DNA from: Fremontodendron californicum
Lineage: Eukaryota; Streptophyta; Magnoliopsida; Malvales; Malvaceae
Assembly: GCA_030761205.1 (NCBI GenBank)
Contig: JAULJL010000035.1
Coordinates: forward strand, 11,798,001 to 11,862,000
Direction: 5' to 3'
Length of the DNA stretch: 64,000 nucleotides
The notes under the pieces are model-generated. The model was not told where the DNA came from, searched no databases, and saw only the letters and a program-made list of their open reading frames with translations. Made by a program: the position numbers and the translations under genes. How positions within the stretch are numbered: position 1 is the first letter of the stretch; each line of letters begins with the position of its first letter. This document shows, one piece after another, positions 11,248-23,471 of the stretch.

Positions 11248-11540
11248 TGATATGAGCCAAACTCAGCAATGAAGAATTCTAGGTGATTAGCCTGAAACAG
11301 AGAGATAGAGAAGAGAAGAAGAAAGAAACGAGAGAAGAATAAAAGAGAGAGAAAAGTTCAGGAGATTGTTGTTGAATATTCACTGAATGCATGACCAACT
11401 TTACACAGCCAGACTTATAACCGAATATGCTGACTCAGCCTGTAACTAATCATTTTCTTAACAATGCATTAAGTAATTAACTAACATTTAAAATAAGTCT
11501 AATACTGAAATAAAGCTATTTCTTGGAATAGTCTGTAACA
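11248..11540 (-). repeat. 5' LTR of chromovirus E (293 bp)
   Basis: Spans TGATATGAGCC to CTGTAACA, followed by the TSD ATCTC at 11541-11545. Confidence 0.9.
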
Positions 11541-11545
11541 ATCTC

Positions 11546-11916
11546 TCTTCTCCAACCAAGATTTCCTCTGCTCTCTCAAGAGTATAATACTCTCTACTCT
11601 ATTTGCATTTTTTTCTTTCTTTTTGAAAAATGCTTTTAGGATTCTCATAAAGTTTCCAATTTTAGATATTGACATGGTGAAGCAGAGGATGTTTACCAGT
11701 TGTGATTGATGTCAGTGCTTCAATATTTTGAAATTTAGCTGACCGATTCTTTCTTCCGGTAACCCTTTATTCCTAATAAACTATTTCTTTACATTTAAGA
11801 TTCCTTTTTTTTTCAAAGGAGTTATATTTTTCTTCTAACTGTAGAAGCGACAAATCTAAAGATGATTTGCATTCAGAACAAATGTTATTTATCTTGTATT
11901 GCATGGCAATCTTGAG
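11546..11916 (+). pseudogene. LAS1: LAS1-like gene fragment, rest of exon 1 plus exons 2 and 3
   Basis: Exon 1 continues from 11546 and reaches a probable donor GTATAA near 11580. Exon 2 starts after TTTTAG at 11666 and encodes TW, stop, SRGCLPVVIDVSASI, then after a one-base slip LTDSFFR, ending at a GTAACC donor near 11758. Exon 3 (11845-11916) follows TAACTGTAG and encodes DDLHSEQMLFILYCMAILR before GTAAAT. These segments, in this order, match the N-terminal Las1 domain of plants. Inactivating changes include CGA to TGA, CAG to TAG and the indel. Retained introns show that the CACTA element captured genomic DNA and not a cDNA. Confidence 0.78.
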
Positions 11917-13714
11917 GTAAATTTGTTTCTTTTTTTCCTTGTTATCTTGGAAAGTGAAGATTAGCTAATGCAAAGCAATTAATTTACAAAGGGGAAATGT
12001 TGTGCTTTTCTAGTTTTATGCTTGATGTGTTTTGTATGTTAATCTTTGAATTGGAAACGTTTTGAAGGTTTTGTTGGAACATCCGAGGTTGGCATGTATT
12101 CTACTAAAACCTGCTAGAATTAAGTTTATTGAGCTTTCTTTCAGAAGTAGGACAAAAATGGTGCATCAAAACCTCTGATGTTATAATGGCCCTGTTGAAA
12201 AATTGGTTTAACTTTAATTGGAGAATAAATAAATAGAAATAGTATTTGCAATCAATCTTGTACTAAATACCTTTGCATCAACTACAAATTCAAGACTGAG
12301 AACCTTATTTGGTTCTTCAGAATTAATCCTTTACCATAATTGCCTATTTGGTTGATTGATTGTTGTCTTCATACAAATATAACGAGAGGGCTTTTAGCCT
12401 TTCAGATGGTGGTTCATACGTTTCTTAATTACAGTGTTTCTTTTCTCTTGCAGAAAAAAAATGATTGAATAGGTCACCTTCATCCCCTCTTAACATAGGC
12501 TCAGTTCATATTTCTAATTGACTTTGTTGACTTCTTTATTCTGACTGAGGATGTTATAATTCTCATGGACTGACTTCAAAGTTTCAAGGAGGTGTCAAAA
12601 GGACCAACTAGATTGAGGAAAGCCTGTTTTGCATAACATTTGTAATATTTCCATGGTACTTTCCATGGAATCTACAAAAGCCCAAATATATAATTGATAT
12701 TTAGCTACGCAATCACACTGTCACACACACTGAGGTGGGAATTTAAACCTTGGACCTCAGCCAGCCTTTCTACCACAGGACCAAAGCCTCATGGGCAGTC
12801 CCAATAATTTTTCTTGATTCCTCTTGCTTATGGCATTGTCAATGCATTGAACTTCTGTTCTTTTTCATGTAAGAATTATAAAGCTTGATAAATATTTTCG
12901 TCATATGCTCATATACTCAATTGTAAAAGGTAGTGTTTGATTGATCTAGTTTCTAGATAAGACTATTATCTTGAATTTCAACTACATGATTGATCATCAT
13001 GCTTTCCTGATTTTTTCTTTATATTTATATTGGTTATAGACTTCTGATAGTTATTTGCATTTTTACTTTTACTTTCCCAGCATCTTACTCTCCTGTTACA
13101 ATTTTACTAAAATCATACTATTGTTGTGAATTATGTTTGTTTGCAGGGTAATAATAGCTTATTGGATGATTGCATCAACTATCTTATATGCCCTTGCTGT
13201 ACATTATCGCAGGTTCTTGTCCTTGCCAGGGTAATAATAGCCCTTGCTCTACAATCCAAATATGCAATGAGACTCTTTCAATTAGTGATACTATTAAAGA
13301 ATCAAAGTCAAATATGGCTCAAATTTATGTTCTTAAAAATTTTCATTTTCCTGAATATTGATAATTAGCTTCTATTTTTTTGGACATGGAGCAGGATGGG
13401 GGGGAGATCTTTTTCAGGAGTTGAGTGCTTTGCTGCAGAGATGTCTTTATCAGCACGTATCTTTATTTTTCATTTTAGCTTTATTATATTTTTTTGTTCC
13501 TTATGAACTATGTTTCTAAGTAGTGTGAAATTGCTGCATTTAGGCGAAGGTAACGGAAGTCATGTATCTTGATTTCTCAGAAGTCATGTATCAAGGACTG
13601 GTGAAGCTCGTTCTAGTGGATCCATCAATTGGAGGGCTTGTTTTAGTTGGGGACTATTTAGTTCGTGAAAGGGATATAATTAAGATAATTTATGTGTGAT
13701 TTTATTTTTAATAT
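11917..13714 (+). other. Intron-like DNA and possible further LAS1 exons inside the CACTA element
   Basis: Mostly AT-rich intron-like sequence. Two short open stretches look exonic: one at about 13397-13455 (GGDLFQELSALLQRCLYQH) and one at about 13544-13699 (AKVTEVMYLDFSEVMYQGLV and onward to a TGA). Both fit the position of later exons of the same captured gene, but I cannot match them to LAS1 with confidence. Nothing else is recognised here. Confidence 0.4.
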
Positions 13715-14557
13715 TGTAGACACCTAATTTTGTCTGGACCCCTAAATCAGGTAAATTTTTCTTCCTAATGATGTTTTAGAATGTAGAAAAGCTCTTCTCA
13801 TCCTGCAGGTGATACTCCGAGACTTAGTTTAAGGGGGCAAGAATGAAAAGTCAATCTAAAAAAGTCAACCCCTAAAAAGTCAACCCTAAAAAGTCAACTA
13901 TTGAAATAGTAAACCCACATTCAAAATCAAAATTCAAAGTTTAATTGAATAATGGTGAAAGAATTTTGATAATTCGAGGTCTACAACGAAAGATATGGAG
14001 TCCGAAAGATGGGATACGAAGATTCAGTGGAAAAGAAATTGGAGGTTCTGAATGAAAGTTTAGGGAAAATTTAGGGAAAATAGCTTAAACGATCAAATTG
14101 GTCGAAATTGGAGGTTCTGAATGAAAGATAATCAATGACTACGGGCATTGGAGAGCCTATTTGAAAGCAAAACTAAAGGAAGTGTCAATTTGGAAGAAAA
14201 CCAAAAATTAGGGTTTTTGGTGGATTTTGGCAAAATTGGGGAAAATTGCAAAAATGGCCCGATTCGATAAAATTAAAGCTCCTAATTGATGAAGAGTGGG
14301 TATACAAAGATAGCCCAAGGCTTAGTTTGAAGTAATTCATAGAAAATAGCCGATTGGATAAAAAACAGAAAAACGAGAAAAATTCTCAATTTTGGAAAAA
14401 GGAAAAATCAAGTCGAAGGGGGATTTGATCATAAAAATTGGGCATTTTTGGACCAACTCAAATTCACTAGATAAAAAAGGCCTGGAAAAAGAAAATTTGG
14501 AAATCGGGTTTGTTTTGAGTAAAACCGAAGCTTCGGAGGTTAAAGGGCAAACTTGGA

Positions 14558-14960
14558 AAATTTGAGAAAAATAGCAAATGAGCTCGAAAAATTACCAAAA
14601 CTTTCAGATCTCAATCTTATGTCATTTTGAAGAGATTGGCGAAGAACAATCCAGAATCGGAGCTCGTTTGCAAAATGGAAAATTTCGGGCCTAGTAAGTT
14701 GAAATTCTAGAAGAAAAATCCCGAAAAAATAGCAAATGAGCTAGAAAAATTATGAAAACTTACAGATCTCAATTTCAAATTATTTGGAAGAGATTGGCGA
14801 AGAAAAATCCAGAATCGGAGCTCGTTTGCAAAATGACAAAAGTTTGGGTGCACTAAGTGCAATTTTGGAAGATAAATTCGGGATAAATAGCAAATGGACT
14901 CAGAAAATTATGAAAACTTCTAGAACTCAATTTTATATTATTTAGGAAGTAATATAAAAA
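14558..14960. repeat. Three-unit 158 bp tandem repeat in the solo LTR
   Basis: The phrase ATAGCAAATG recurs at 14571, 14729 and 14887, exactly 158 bases apart, each time followed by a related GAAAATTATGAAAACTT and GAGCTCGTTTGC-like context. Confidence 0.8.
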
Positions 14961-17879
14961 TAAAATTTGGATTTGGAGTCCGTTTGCTAGTTATTCAAGT
15001 TTGGAGGCCTAAAGTGCAATTTTATCGAAGAAACCGAAGAGGGCCTTTCTTGCATTTAAAAATTAGAGAGTGGGCTGGAAGTGGAAGGGCCATTCGGCCA
15101 AGCCCATGAGGAGAATGAATTTTGATGAGTTCTTGCATCCAAAGGCCAAAAATGGATAGTAAGTAGTTATTTTTTTGATCAAGCCTTTGTAATTGTGCCA
15201 CATGGTCCAATGCATGAAGAGGAAGGAGGTCAACATTATGGTTACATATTTTTGAAGAGAGTATTTGTTAGGGGCTGATCACTTAATCTAAGGGTGGTAA
15301 TTTCACATTTTAAGCATCTTGGATTAGTGGCCTTTGGATCAAATTGGCTAGGAAAAAAATGACAACATCCTACAACATCTAGAAGGACCATTCGACTGCC
15401 TTGAAGAGGGGGGCTTATTTTCATTTGGTTCTTGGCTGATCATAGAGAGGACAGTAGCTATTCTTGAGAAAAAATGAGAGGAAAAGAAAGGGAAAAAAAA
15501 GAAAAGAAAAAAGAAGGGATTTCGTAATACTCTTTGATTTGGAAAGCTAAAGCAAGATAGCTATTTTCTTTCATGCTCTCCTCCATACTTTGTTTATATT
15601 ATTTTGGTATTTTCATTGTTATTTTATTTTCTTTCATGAAATAAAATTGTTTTTCAAAACAAGTTCCAAAAGGTTCCTATCTTAGGTTTTCATGAAAAAA
15701 TCAAAGAAAAACAAATTTTTTTTACTTATTTCTTGTGTTGGCCGAATGGTCTCCTTGTTTGTGCATGTGTTGTGTTTGATTTATTTTACATGTGGTTTGT
15801 GATGTTTTGGGTTGTTTTGATATTCAAACTTTTTAAAATAACAAAGATATGGAGCTTATTTTTAACCTTATTTACTTACTATTATTTTGCTGATTTTATC
15901 ATTTTATTTTCATGTCTACTTACTTTGTTCACCATTTTTAATTTTATGTCTTCACCATGTTAAGTTGTTCATGCTTTTTGTTAATACCATACCATGTGTT
16001 TGTGTTTTTGTCTAGCTATGTTCATGCATTTGCATTATGTTTGTTTGGTCTAACATGTTTCCTTTTAAGTCTTACATATATACTATGCCATGTGTTTGTG
16101 TTATTGCCATGCTAGAATTTCACATGTCCACCAAGTAACCATTCGGCTACCCCTCTATTTTTTGCCTTGTGTGTTCATTTTCATCTTGTTTAGTTGACAT
16201 GCTTGCATTTCTATGCCATGATATTGTGTATTTGATTTACTATGCCATGTGTTTGTGTTATTGCCTTGCTTAAATTTCACTTATCTTCTTATGGTCTATT
16301 CGGTTTCCCTATGTTTGTTGCCTTTTACATTTGCATTATTATCATGTTTGGTTGGATATCATGTTTTCATTCATGCTTTGCATCTTTACGCTATGAGATT
16401 GTGTATTGGTTATGCCATGATTCGTGCACTAGTATTAGGTTCATTTGGTCACAATATGTTCATTGTATTTCCATGCATATCTTATGTTCATATTAGGTCT
16501 TAGGTCATTTTGTATTACCATGCATTTTCATGACATAATAGGTCTAGGTCATCTTTGTATGCCATGCACAAATTTCATGCCTATTAGGTCTTAGGTCATA
16601 TTTGTATTTCCATGCATGTTTATATGTCATATTAGGCCTAGGTCATTTTTGTATTGCCATGCGTTTTCATGTATATTAGGTCTAGGTTTGCATTCATTGC
16701 CACGCACAATTTCATATGCCTTAGGTTATTTTGTATTGCCATGCATTCTCTATGTCATTTAGGAATTAGGACATATATTTCATGCATTTAACTTGTTGTC
16801 TTGTTCATGCATTGCATATCATTCCACTTGATTTTTGACTTAAGCCAATCAATGGCTCAAAGCCAAGCTCATATGAGCATGCTTGTGGAAAATTAAGAAG
16901 TTGTCAAGTTAGAATTTCTATCTTTGTGATTTTTTTTCATTAGGGAATCCTTGTCCAAATTTTTATAAACTTTTTCTGCTGTTTGTAGGACCTTAGAGGA
17001 GTCTCAAATATTTTTATTCTCATGTTTGAGTGATTTTATCAAAGGCTTAAGAATATTTTTTGGCTAAATAGTTTTTCACTCAGTGTTCTGACTTTCATGA
17101 TTTTTCTGGTAGGTTATAATTAGTCTAAAAATTAAGCCAATTTCCCATAGAGTTCGACATGTTATGAGTCTCCCATATTTTTTTTGGATTTATTTGAATT
17201 TTTAAAAATAGGTTAAAAAATCACATTTTAAAACTGGACAGTAAAGTCAGATTTGATTTCAAGGGAAAAATAATTTTCTGTTTTGGCTAAGGCATTAAGA
17301 GAGGGTTGATTTAGAACCTTAGATACTGTCCTAGGTTGATTTCTACGTCATTTTAATCGTAAAAAAATGATTTTATAAAGCTCGAGTCAAGGGTGGTCAA
17401 GTCCGGGTTTTCAAAGTTAAGAAGATAGAGCCTTTTTAAAAGGGAATTTAGGCCTAATGCTATTTTCATTCCAAGAATTTTCAAAATTGTTTTCAAACTA
17501 ATCACAAAATATTTTTGATTTTAGAAAATTTAATTTGATGTCTTTTCCTACGGTAGTCGGATATCTTTTTAGGTATACAGATATTTTTATTTAAAGGAAA
17601 AAATACACTTTCATGCATTGCATTTTCCATGTTCATGCATATTGTATAATATATGATTTTTGTTATGAATATTTCTATGACTATGTTTTTGTTTTGATTT
17701 ATATTCATGGTGTTATATTGTTTATTATATGATTTTGAATATTCTATGTTATCCTATGCTTTTTGCTTAGCCATTTATTTTTGTCACAACATTTAGGATT
17801 TATTATGTTCATGCATTATTTTTTTTATTTTCATGCATATTTCATGATAATATTATTTTATATTTCATATCATTTCATG

Positions 17880-18080
17880 TTACTAATTATATTGATATGT
17901 CATTTAGAATATATTATGTCATTTAGAATATACCATGTCACTTAGGTTATACCATGTCCTTTAGAATATACTATGTTACTTAGATTATATTATGTCATTT
18001 ATAATATACTATGTCACTTAGATTATATCATGTCATCTAGGTTATATTATATCATTTAGATGTTGCTATGTCATCTTCAT
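17880..18080. repeat. Short tandem repeat of TATGTCATTTAGAATATA-like units
   Basis: About nine diverged units of roughly 20 bases (TATGTCATTTAGAATATAC with CTTAG/TTTAG variants) in direct orientation. Confidence 0.8.
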
Positions 18081-18788
18081 TATGTCACACATGTTCATAT
18101 TCATCTTTTAAAATGTTTTAAAATAAGATAATGATTTTCAATAAAATAAAGATATTCTCGAGTTAAAATAATTCATGAGTTCTCTGCCGGGTTTGCTGGG
18201 GAGGATATCATCAATTATCATTAATAAAAGAATATATTTCTTTAAAAAAACGAGAATGATTCAAAAAAATTTCCAAATAAATAAAAATTTATATATTTTG
18301 CCACGTTTGTTGGGGAATATAGGAGAATTTTGAATTAATAAATTCTAAATCATTTTCAATTAAAAATGGAATTATTTTTCTTTAAATTGGGAATTATTTT
18401 GAAATACCAACTCTAAAACCGACTTTTTATCGAGAATTAAGATAATACATGATTAATAAGGTGCAGTTTTATACGAGCGTAGTGGGGGTGCTAATCCTTC
18501 CCTACATGATTAATAAGGTGCAGTTTAAAAACGCAGACTTGAAATTGGTTTTAAAAATGTCTTAATTAATTTTAAAATGTTTTGCAAAACCGGTTTTAAT
18601 AGGTGGCCGATCACACCTAGCCAAAAAAGATTGGTGGCAACTCCATGTCTTTTTCGAGGTTGTTTTCAAACCCTCATTTTATTTCAAGAGGAATTAAATC
18701 GTCTTTTCCTTTGTTTTCCCCAATGTCACGCTTAACAAGTATAAAGTCTCGTGATGAGACTTGTTATTTTTTAGGTGGCGACAAATAT

Positions 18789-19396
18789 TATTAAACATTT
18801 TGTATTTTCTTATGATACTTTTATTTTATATGAAATATATTTGGATTAGGATTATAAATAAATCAATTTTAGTAATTGAAAATATAGTAAAATTGTACTT
18901 TTATCGACGCTTTAAATACTAAACCGACATATCATATCTCAATAGTAATGTGTAGTATACTGATAGAGCAGATCATCGGTAAAGCTACGATGAAGCTCTC
19001 GTTATAGGTTTAATTACATTTTTAACAATTAGACCCTATATCGACGGATCTTACTGTCGCTATATGTTTAATTACATATTTAGCAATTAGGCCCTATACC
19101 GACGGACCATACAGTCAGTATAGACAAAAGTTAAATTAACTAACACAACAGTATTTATACTGACGGTGATAACATTAGTGATGCCTACAACCATCGGTAT
19201 AGACTATACACCCTATTTCTATGGTCTCTTTTTCGTTGGTATAAGTCTATACCAAAAAGGGTTTTACCGACGCTTAATTTTTTGTCGGAATAGCTATTTT
19301 GACTGTCGGTATTGGGTTTTTGAACTTACAGCGATAGATTTTTGGGTTTTACCAACGGTTTTTGGACCGTCAATAAATGGCAATTTGTTTGTAGTG
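18789..19396. repeat. Right subterminal and terminal inverted repeat of the CACTA element
   Basis: Contains many GACGG/CCGTC-type motifs and the inverse of the left terminus, ending GTAGTG at 19396. Part of one open frame crosses into it (19294-19399), but only its portion beyond 19399 is real integrase. Confidence 0.8.
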
Positions 19397-20198
19397 TATA
19401 CTAATGAAAATGCTGTGGCACCCGTAGATGTGCAAATAGAAGTGCGATGTGCATGCAAAGCAAATGGCAACTTCTCATGCCAATCCTTATATACATCAGT
19501 TATCTTTTCAACAATCTTCTTTATATTTTTATTTGTAGCCTCCATAGCTTCATTGATTTTCGAATGATAAGATGCTGAATTATGATGTTTGATCTTGAAT
19601 TGGGCACAAACTTCCTCCATCATCATATTATTCAAGTTGAGTGTATTATCTGAAGTTTTAATCTCTAGTGTCGCCTCTACCCAGTTGATGAAATAATCAA
19701 TAACCACCAAGATGAAGCGATGTCCATTTGAAGCCTTTGATGTGATTGGCCCATCACATCCATTCCTCATATTGAGAAGGGCCACAGGGTTGTCATGAGA
19801 TGCAGGGATGTAGGAGGAGCATGTATGTATCTGGCTTTTGTGGCACTTCTTGGCATATTTGATTCAATCGCTCTCCATTGTCAATCAATAGTATTATGCT
19901 CTTATAATTTTCTAGGCCATCATGTAACCATTGGCATGGGCCTCATAAATCCCCTCATGTACTTCTTTCAAAATTCTCTTAGCTTCCATTGCACCCACAC
20001 TCCTTAATAGTACTTGACCTTTATCTTTCTTGTACAGAATTTCCCTGTCCAAAGAGAACCCCATAAGTCGTTAAATCATTATCTAAGATCTGCTCAAGGT
20101 ATTGCTGACTTTTGATATACTGCAGGATGTCATGGTACTAGGGTTTGCCATCAATTTCTTCCTCAATACTTTAACAGTGTATTGGTGATTCGGATATA
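19397..20198 (-). pseudogene. Integrase zinc-finger and core remnant of Tat-like element T
   Basis: On the minus strand, 20198 towards 19786 encodes a Tat-type integrase N-terminal region (EVHEGIYEAHANGYMM, YYWLTMESDCIKYAKKCHK) with stops. 19785-19400 continues with the core (FILVVIDYFINWVEA, FKIKHHNSASYHSKINEAMEATNKNI). The expected core Asp and Glu residues are partly altered, for example PQGNGQAE-like sequence replaced. The CACTA insertion splits the gene at 19397 and copy B splits it at 20198. Defective. Confidence 0.8.
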
Positions 20199-21692
20199 TG
20201 ATGGTGACTCAATTAAGTGTCGTAAACCCAAGTGCAGGTTATGTTCAAGTAATAAATTCTCGGGTGTCCGAGGTCGAACCACAGGGAAGCGTATTAGTAA
20301 GTATAAGTTTATAAATATATAAGAAAAAAGAAAGTAAACAAGATATTAGGGAATCAACAACAAAACAAGATAAACAAGATATTAGAAAACAAAATAAACA
20401 AAATAACATAAAAGAAATTAACAAGATAAAAAACAATAAGTAAAGATGTTGAGGTTAGAGAATCCACTCTTGGTGTTATGCTAAGATTAATCTTGTTTTA
20501 TTACACAATTGAAATTCACACATAAGGGAAATTCCAATCGGAAGGTTTAGCAATTCAGTCCAAATTGTCCAACGTCCATAGCATATGATATTATGTTCAT
20601 TTGGTGTCCTCAAAACTCACAAAAAGAGTCCAAGCATTCCTTATGCCAAGGTATATGTCTACAACAAATCAAGGTTATGAAACCAAGCATTTACTGTGCC
20701 ATTTTCATTGTCAATAATGAATCAAGATCTCTACTTTGCAAGTATGATTTTAAACCAAAACAAAATATTATCTATATTAGTGTTTATAAATGATGATTCA
20801 TTTTAGCTCATGTTTAAGAGACTAACCTTAGCATTTACCAAGAGCTTCACCTCATCACCTCAACAATATGATTAGCAACACATACTAGATATGAATAAAA
20901 TGAAAAGAAATGTAAGAAACATAAGTAAATAAAGAAAAAGAAAACTAGAGAAAGAAGAAGAAAACTTAGAGAATTTTATTACAATGGCTAATATCCTACC
21001 AATGTATAATGTATCCCAATACTCATCCAAGGCCCTCTATTTATACACATTTTGGAGGGCTAAATGACAAGAGACAAGCTTTACAAATTTCAAAGGTAGG
21101 TATAATTGGTGGGTGCATTTGTCTAACAATTTTCGTCATATTGTATGACAATTCTGATCAGCCAGCTTGATGGTCGATTTTGTCAATGTTGGAGGCTCGA
21201 TCTGATAAAATGGTCTTCTAGAAAAATATACCCCTATCAGTTACGGATCCATAGCCGTTGGAATCAGCATATTTGCTGATGTGGATAAGAAGATATGGGC
21301 AAAATACGAAAACAGGTCAGCACAGACATCATTGCACATCAGCCAACTTGATGGTCGATTTCTCTAGGGAAAACGACTCCGTTTCAAGAAGTGTAAAACA
21401 TGAAAAAGATAGATATGCCTCTTAGCTTTGCACGGCTACAAATTTCAGCCTTATTGCTTCAGTGAAACTCGAGATATAGCTGATATGGCAAACAGTGTCG
21501 GAACTGGAACTGAACTGGATTTGCCCTTAATTCTAGTAATCTGAAATCACTCAAAGAAACTTGTGAAAAACACCAAATTACATAAAAATATAAAAGATCA
21601 TAAACACAATTAGACTAAACAATAATAACTCGTATTTGACACAAAACAATAATAAAACATAACTAAAAACTATATAATTATACGAGTTATCA
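20199..21692 (-). repeat. 3' LTR of copy B
   Basis: TGATGGTGAC to CGAGTTATCA on the plus strand, 1494 bp, with the polypurine-tract complement CACCCCCACACTT directly inside at 21693. A TATA-type promoter sequence (complement of TATAAATA) and a conserved AATAAA are present, as in copy A. Confidence 0.93.
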
Positions 21693-23471
21693 CACCCCCA
21701 CACTTAGATTGTTGCTAGTCCCTAGCAACGACTCAATAAAAATAAAATAAGAAAATCTAATCTAATCCATTTTCGTAGGAAATCACGGTGGCACTTAGCA
21801 TGTGACACAAGCCTTTAAACCCCTAGGTGTCCCTAGTGGACGAGTTTAGTCTCGTGAGGGTTTACTAGGACGATACCCACAAACATTGAAGACATAAGAA
21901 AAACTAAAAATAATAATTATAACTAATCCTTCCAATATAAATTAGAGATAATCATTGGACAAGTCTTAAAAACTAATCAATAGCTTAAAGAAATTCACAA
22001 AAAATCTTGCTTGAATGTAAATAAATGAGTTAAGCCAATATTAACATAACATATTTCAATCAAAATAGTGCATATTCAAACTTAATCTCAACTTCTCACA
22101 AGGGATACTCTCTTGATTTTCACTCTTTAAAGTAGTGGTAAAGTGTTTACACTCAATCAATCTCATGAAAACACTTCTACCATATGCTTGCTTGTCCACC
22201 TATTCTCCACTATTTAGATCATACAACTTCATAAATCAAGAGGTCTTTATTCAAGGTTGTAATGGGGCCAAAGGGTTATAATGTGGTTAAAGAACAAAAG
22301 GATAAAGATATCACAAAGGTTCCAAAGAGTTCATAGATTTTAGAGACATAATAAGATCATACAAATAAAACTTCTCAAAACTCTTATAAAGCACATAATA
22401 ACATAGGCTAAATATTCATGTTGAGCCTTTGCATCATTCTAACCAACTTTGTAACATCTTTTTCTAGAAGTTCAAGAGAAGATTCTTTTTTTTTTTTTTT
22501 TTAATATGGGAATGTATTTGACAATGATCCCTTTCTTTTTCTCTTGACTTTTTCTTTTCTTTTCTTCCCCCACACTTATCTTTTGTTTCTAACCCAAATT
22601 TTCAACTAAAAATATCCCTTATTTTTTATTTTTTATTTTTTTTTAATATGTCTCAAAATATAAAAATCCATCTTTAGAACAAGGGTAAGGATATAAGTAT
22701 ATTTAGGCTAGGTGTAAGTTGTGGTTACCAATAAAACAGCATATTTAATGTAGGCTCAAATTGGCTCACTAGTGGGGATGTTCTCTTAGAACATTAATAA
22801 GGGATGGCTGTTTGGCTCTGGTTATAATCCTAATGCCTCTATCATATTCATGTTGTCACATGTATCAATATAGTATCAAACGGTTTAAAACAAGTTCTAG
22901 AGAATCATGTAATCATAAGAGCACTCAAGAAAGAAATTAGATTGATTTGTATAATGCATCAATCATTATAGGCTCAAAAACTCACAAGGATGATTATACA
23001 AGTCAGATTAAGTCTAAACATGCTTCTTTCTCAATCAACATATCATATTAACATTGGCTCATAAAAAGGTTGATATCAAGCTCAATTCTCATGAAAATCT
23101 TCTCACTAATAAATCTGCTTTAGACTTATGCAATTCATATCTCATTATAGTATTGAAAGTAACTAAAAAACACACTAAGTCTAAACATGCTTTTTTTTTT
23201 TTTTTTTTTGAAGAAGAAGAAGATTAAATCAAACTGACAAGGTATGTCTCAAGTCTCCCTTACTCAGACCTTGTTCAGAATGAATACTTCTAAATGTCTT
23301 CAAACACAACAATTTTTTTTTTTTTTAGCAAAATACGTCCCTTACCCCCTACTAAAATATGACATTGTCCCCAATGTCAAATTTTAAAGGTAGAATTTAG
23401 GAGATATTACCTGCAGAGGTTGCTAACCACTTATTATAACTGAGACACAACAAGCAAAATGTTAGATAATG
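21693..23471 (-). other. 3' noncoding region of copy B with polypurine tracts
   Basis: No supported coding sequence. On the minus strand it contains the terminal polypurine tract (21693-21707), an internal AAGTGTGGGGG copy near 22565-22576, and an inverted repeat reading GACATTG/CAATGTC near 23360. There is one copy of the approximately 80-base repeat (about 23225-23300) that is duplicated in A and D. Long A/T runs occur near 22485, 23190 and 23310. Confidence 0.7.

Larger units (their letters stand above)
6313..11540 (-). mobile_element. Chromovirus-type Ty3/Gypsy retrotransposon E, 5.2 kb, decayed
   Basis: Two 293 bp LTRs (6313-6605, 11248-11540) flank a minus-strand gag-pol. The flanks carry ATCTC on both sides (6308-6312, 11541-11545). 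The order on the minus strand is primer site for initiator tRNA-Met, gag, protease, reverse transcriptase, RNase H, integrase and a C-terminal chromodomain, which places it in the chromovirus branch. Many stops and frameshifts break the polyprotein. The two LTRs differ at roughly ten positions, about 3 percent, so it is older than copies A, B and D. Confidence 0.92.
13715..18783 (+). repeat. Solo LTR of a Tat/Ogre-like retrotransposon (5.07 kb)
   Basis: Starts TGTAGACACCTAATTTTG, the usual start of plant Tat-lineage LTRs, and ends GGTGGCGACA. It is bounded by AATAT at 13710-13714 and 18784-18788. No internal coding region, primer site or second LTR is present, so it is a solo LTR left by recombination between two LTRs. 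Near its end are motifs shared with the H1 LTR (TGCTAATCCTTCCCTA, and GATCACACCTAG followed by GGTGGCAACTCCA). Within it are a three-unit repeat (14558-14960), a CATGCATTTTCATG-rich region (16000-16800) and a 20-base repeat (17880-18080). The short ORFs it contains have no recognisable product. Confidence 0.88.
5430..19396. mobile_element. Non-autonomous CACTA (En/Spm-type) DNA transposon, 14 kb with nested insertions
   Basis: Starts CACTACAAACAAATTGCCAT at 5430 and ends with the inverse (ATTTGTTTGTAGTG) at 19396, flanked on both sides by TAT (5427-5429 and 19397-19399), the 3 bp TSD expected for CACTA elements. Subterminal regions hold many copies of a TACCGACGG-like motif in both orientations, probable transposase-binding sites. 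No transposase or TnpD-like ORF is visible. Inside are a captured LAS1-like gene fragment, a chromovirus (6313-11540) and a solo LTR (13715-18783). Without those two insertions the element is about 3.7 kb. Confidence 0.9.

Noticed and set aside
15733..16503. Several 76-84 codon ORFs in the solo LTR
   Set aside because: Hydrophobic low-complexity translations of T-rich repeats in an LTR, with no start context or relatives.
19294..19399. C-terminal part of the 163-codon integrase-like ORF
   Set aside because: This portion is CACTA terminal sequence read through; only 19400-19785 is integrase.
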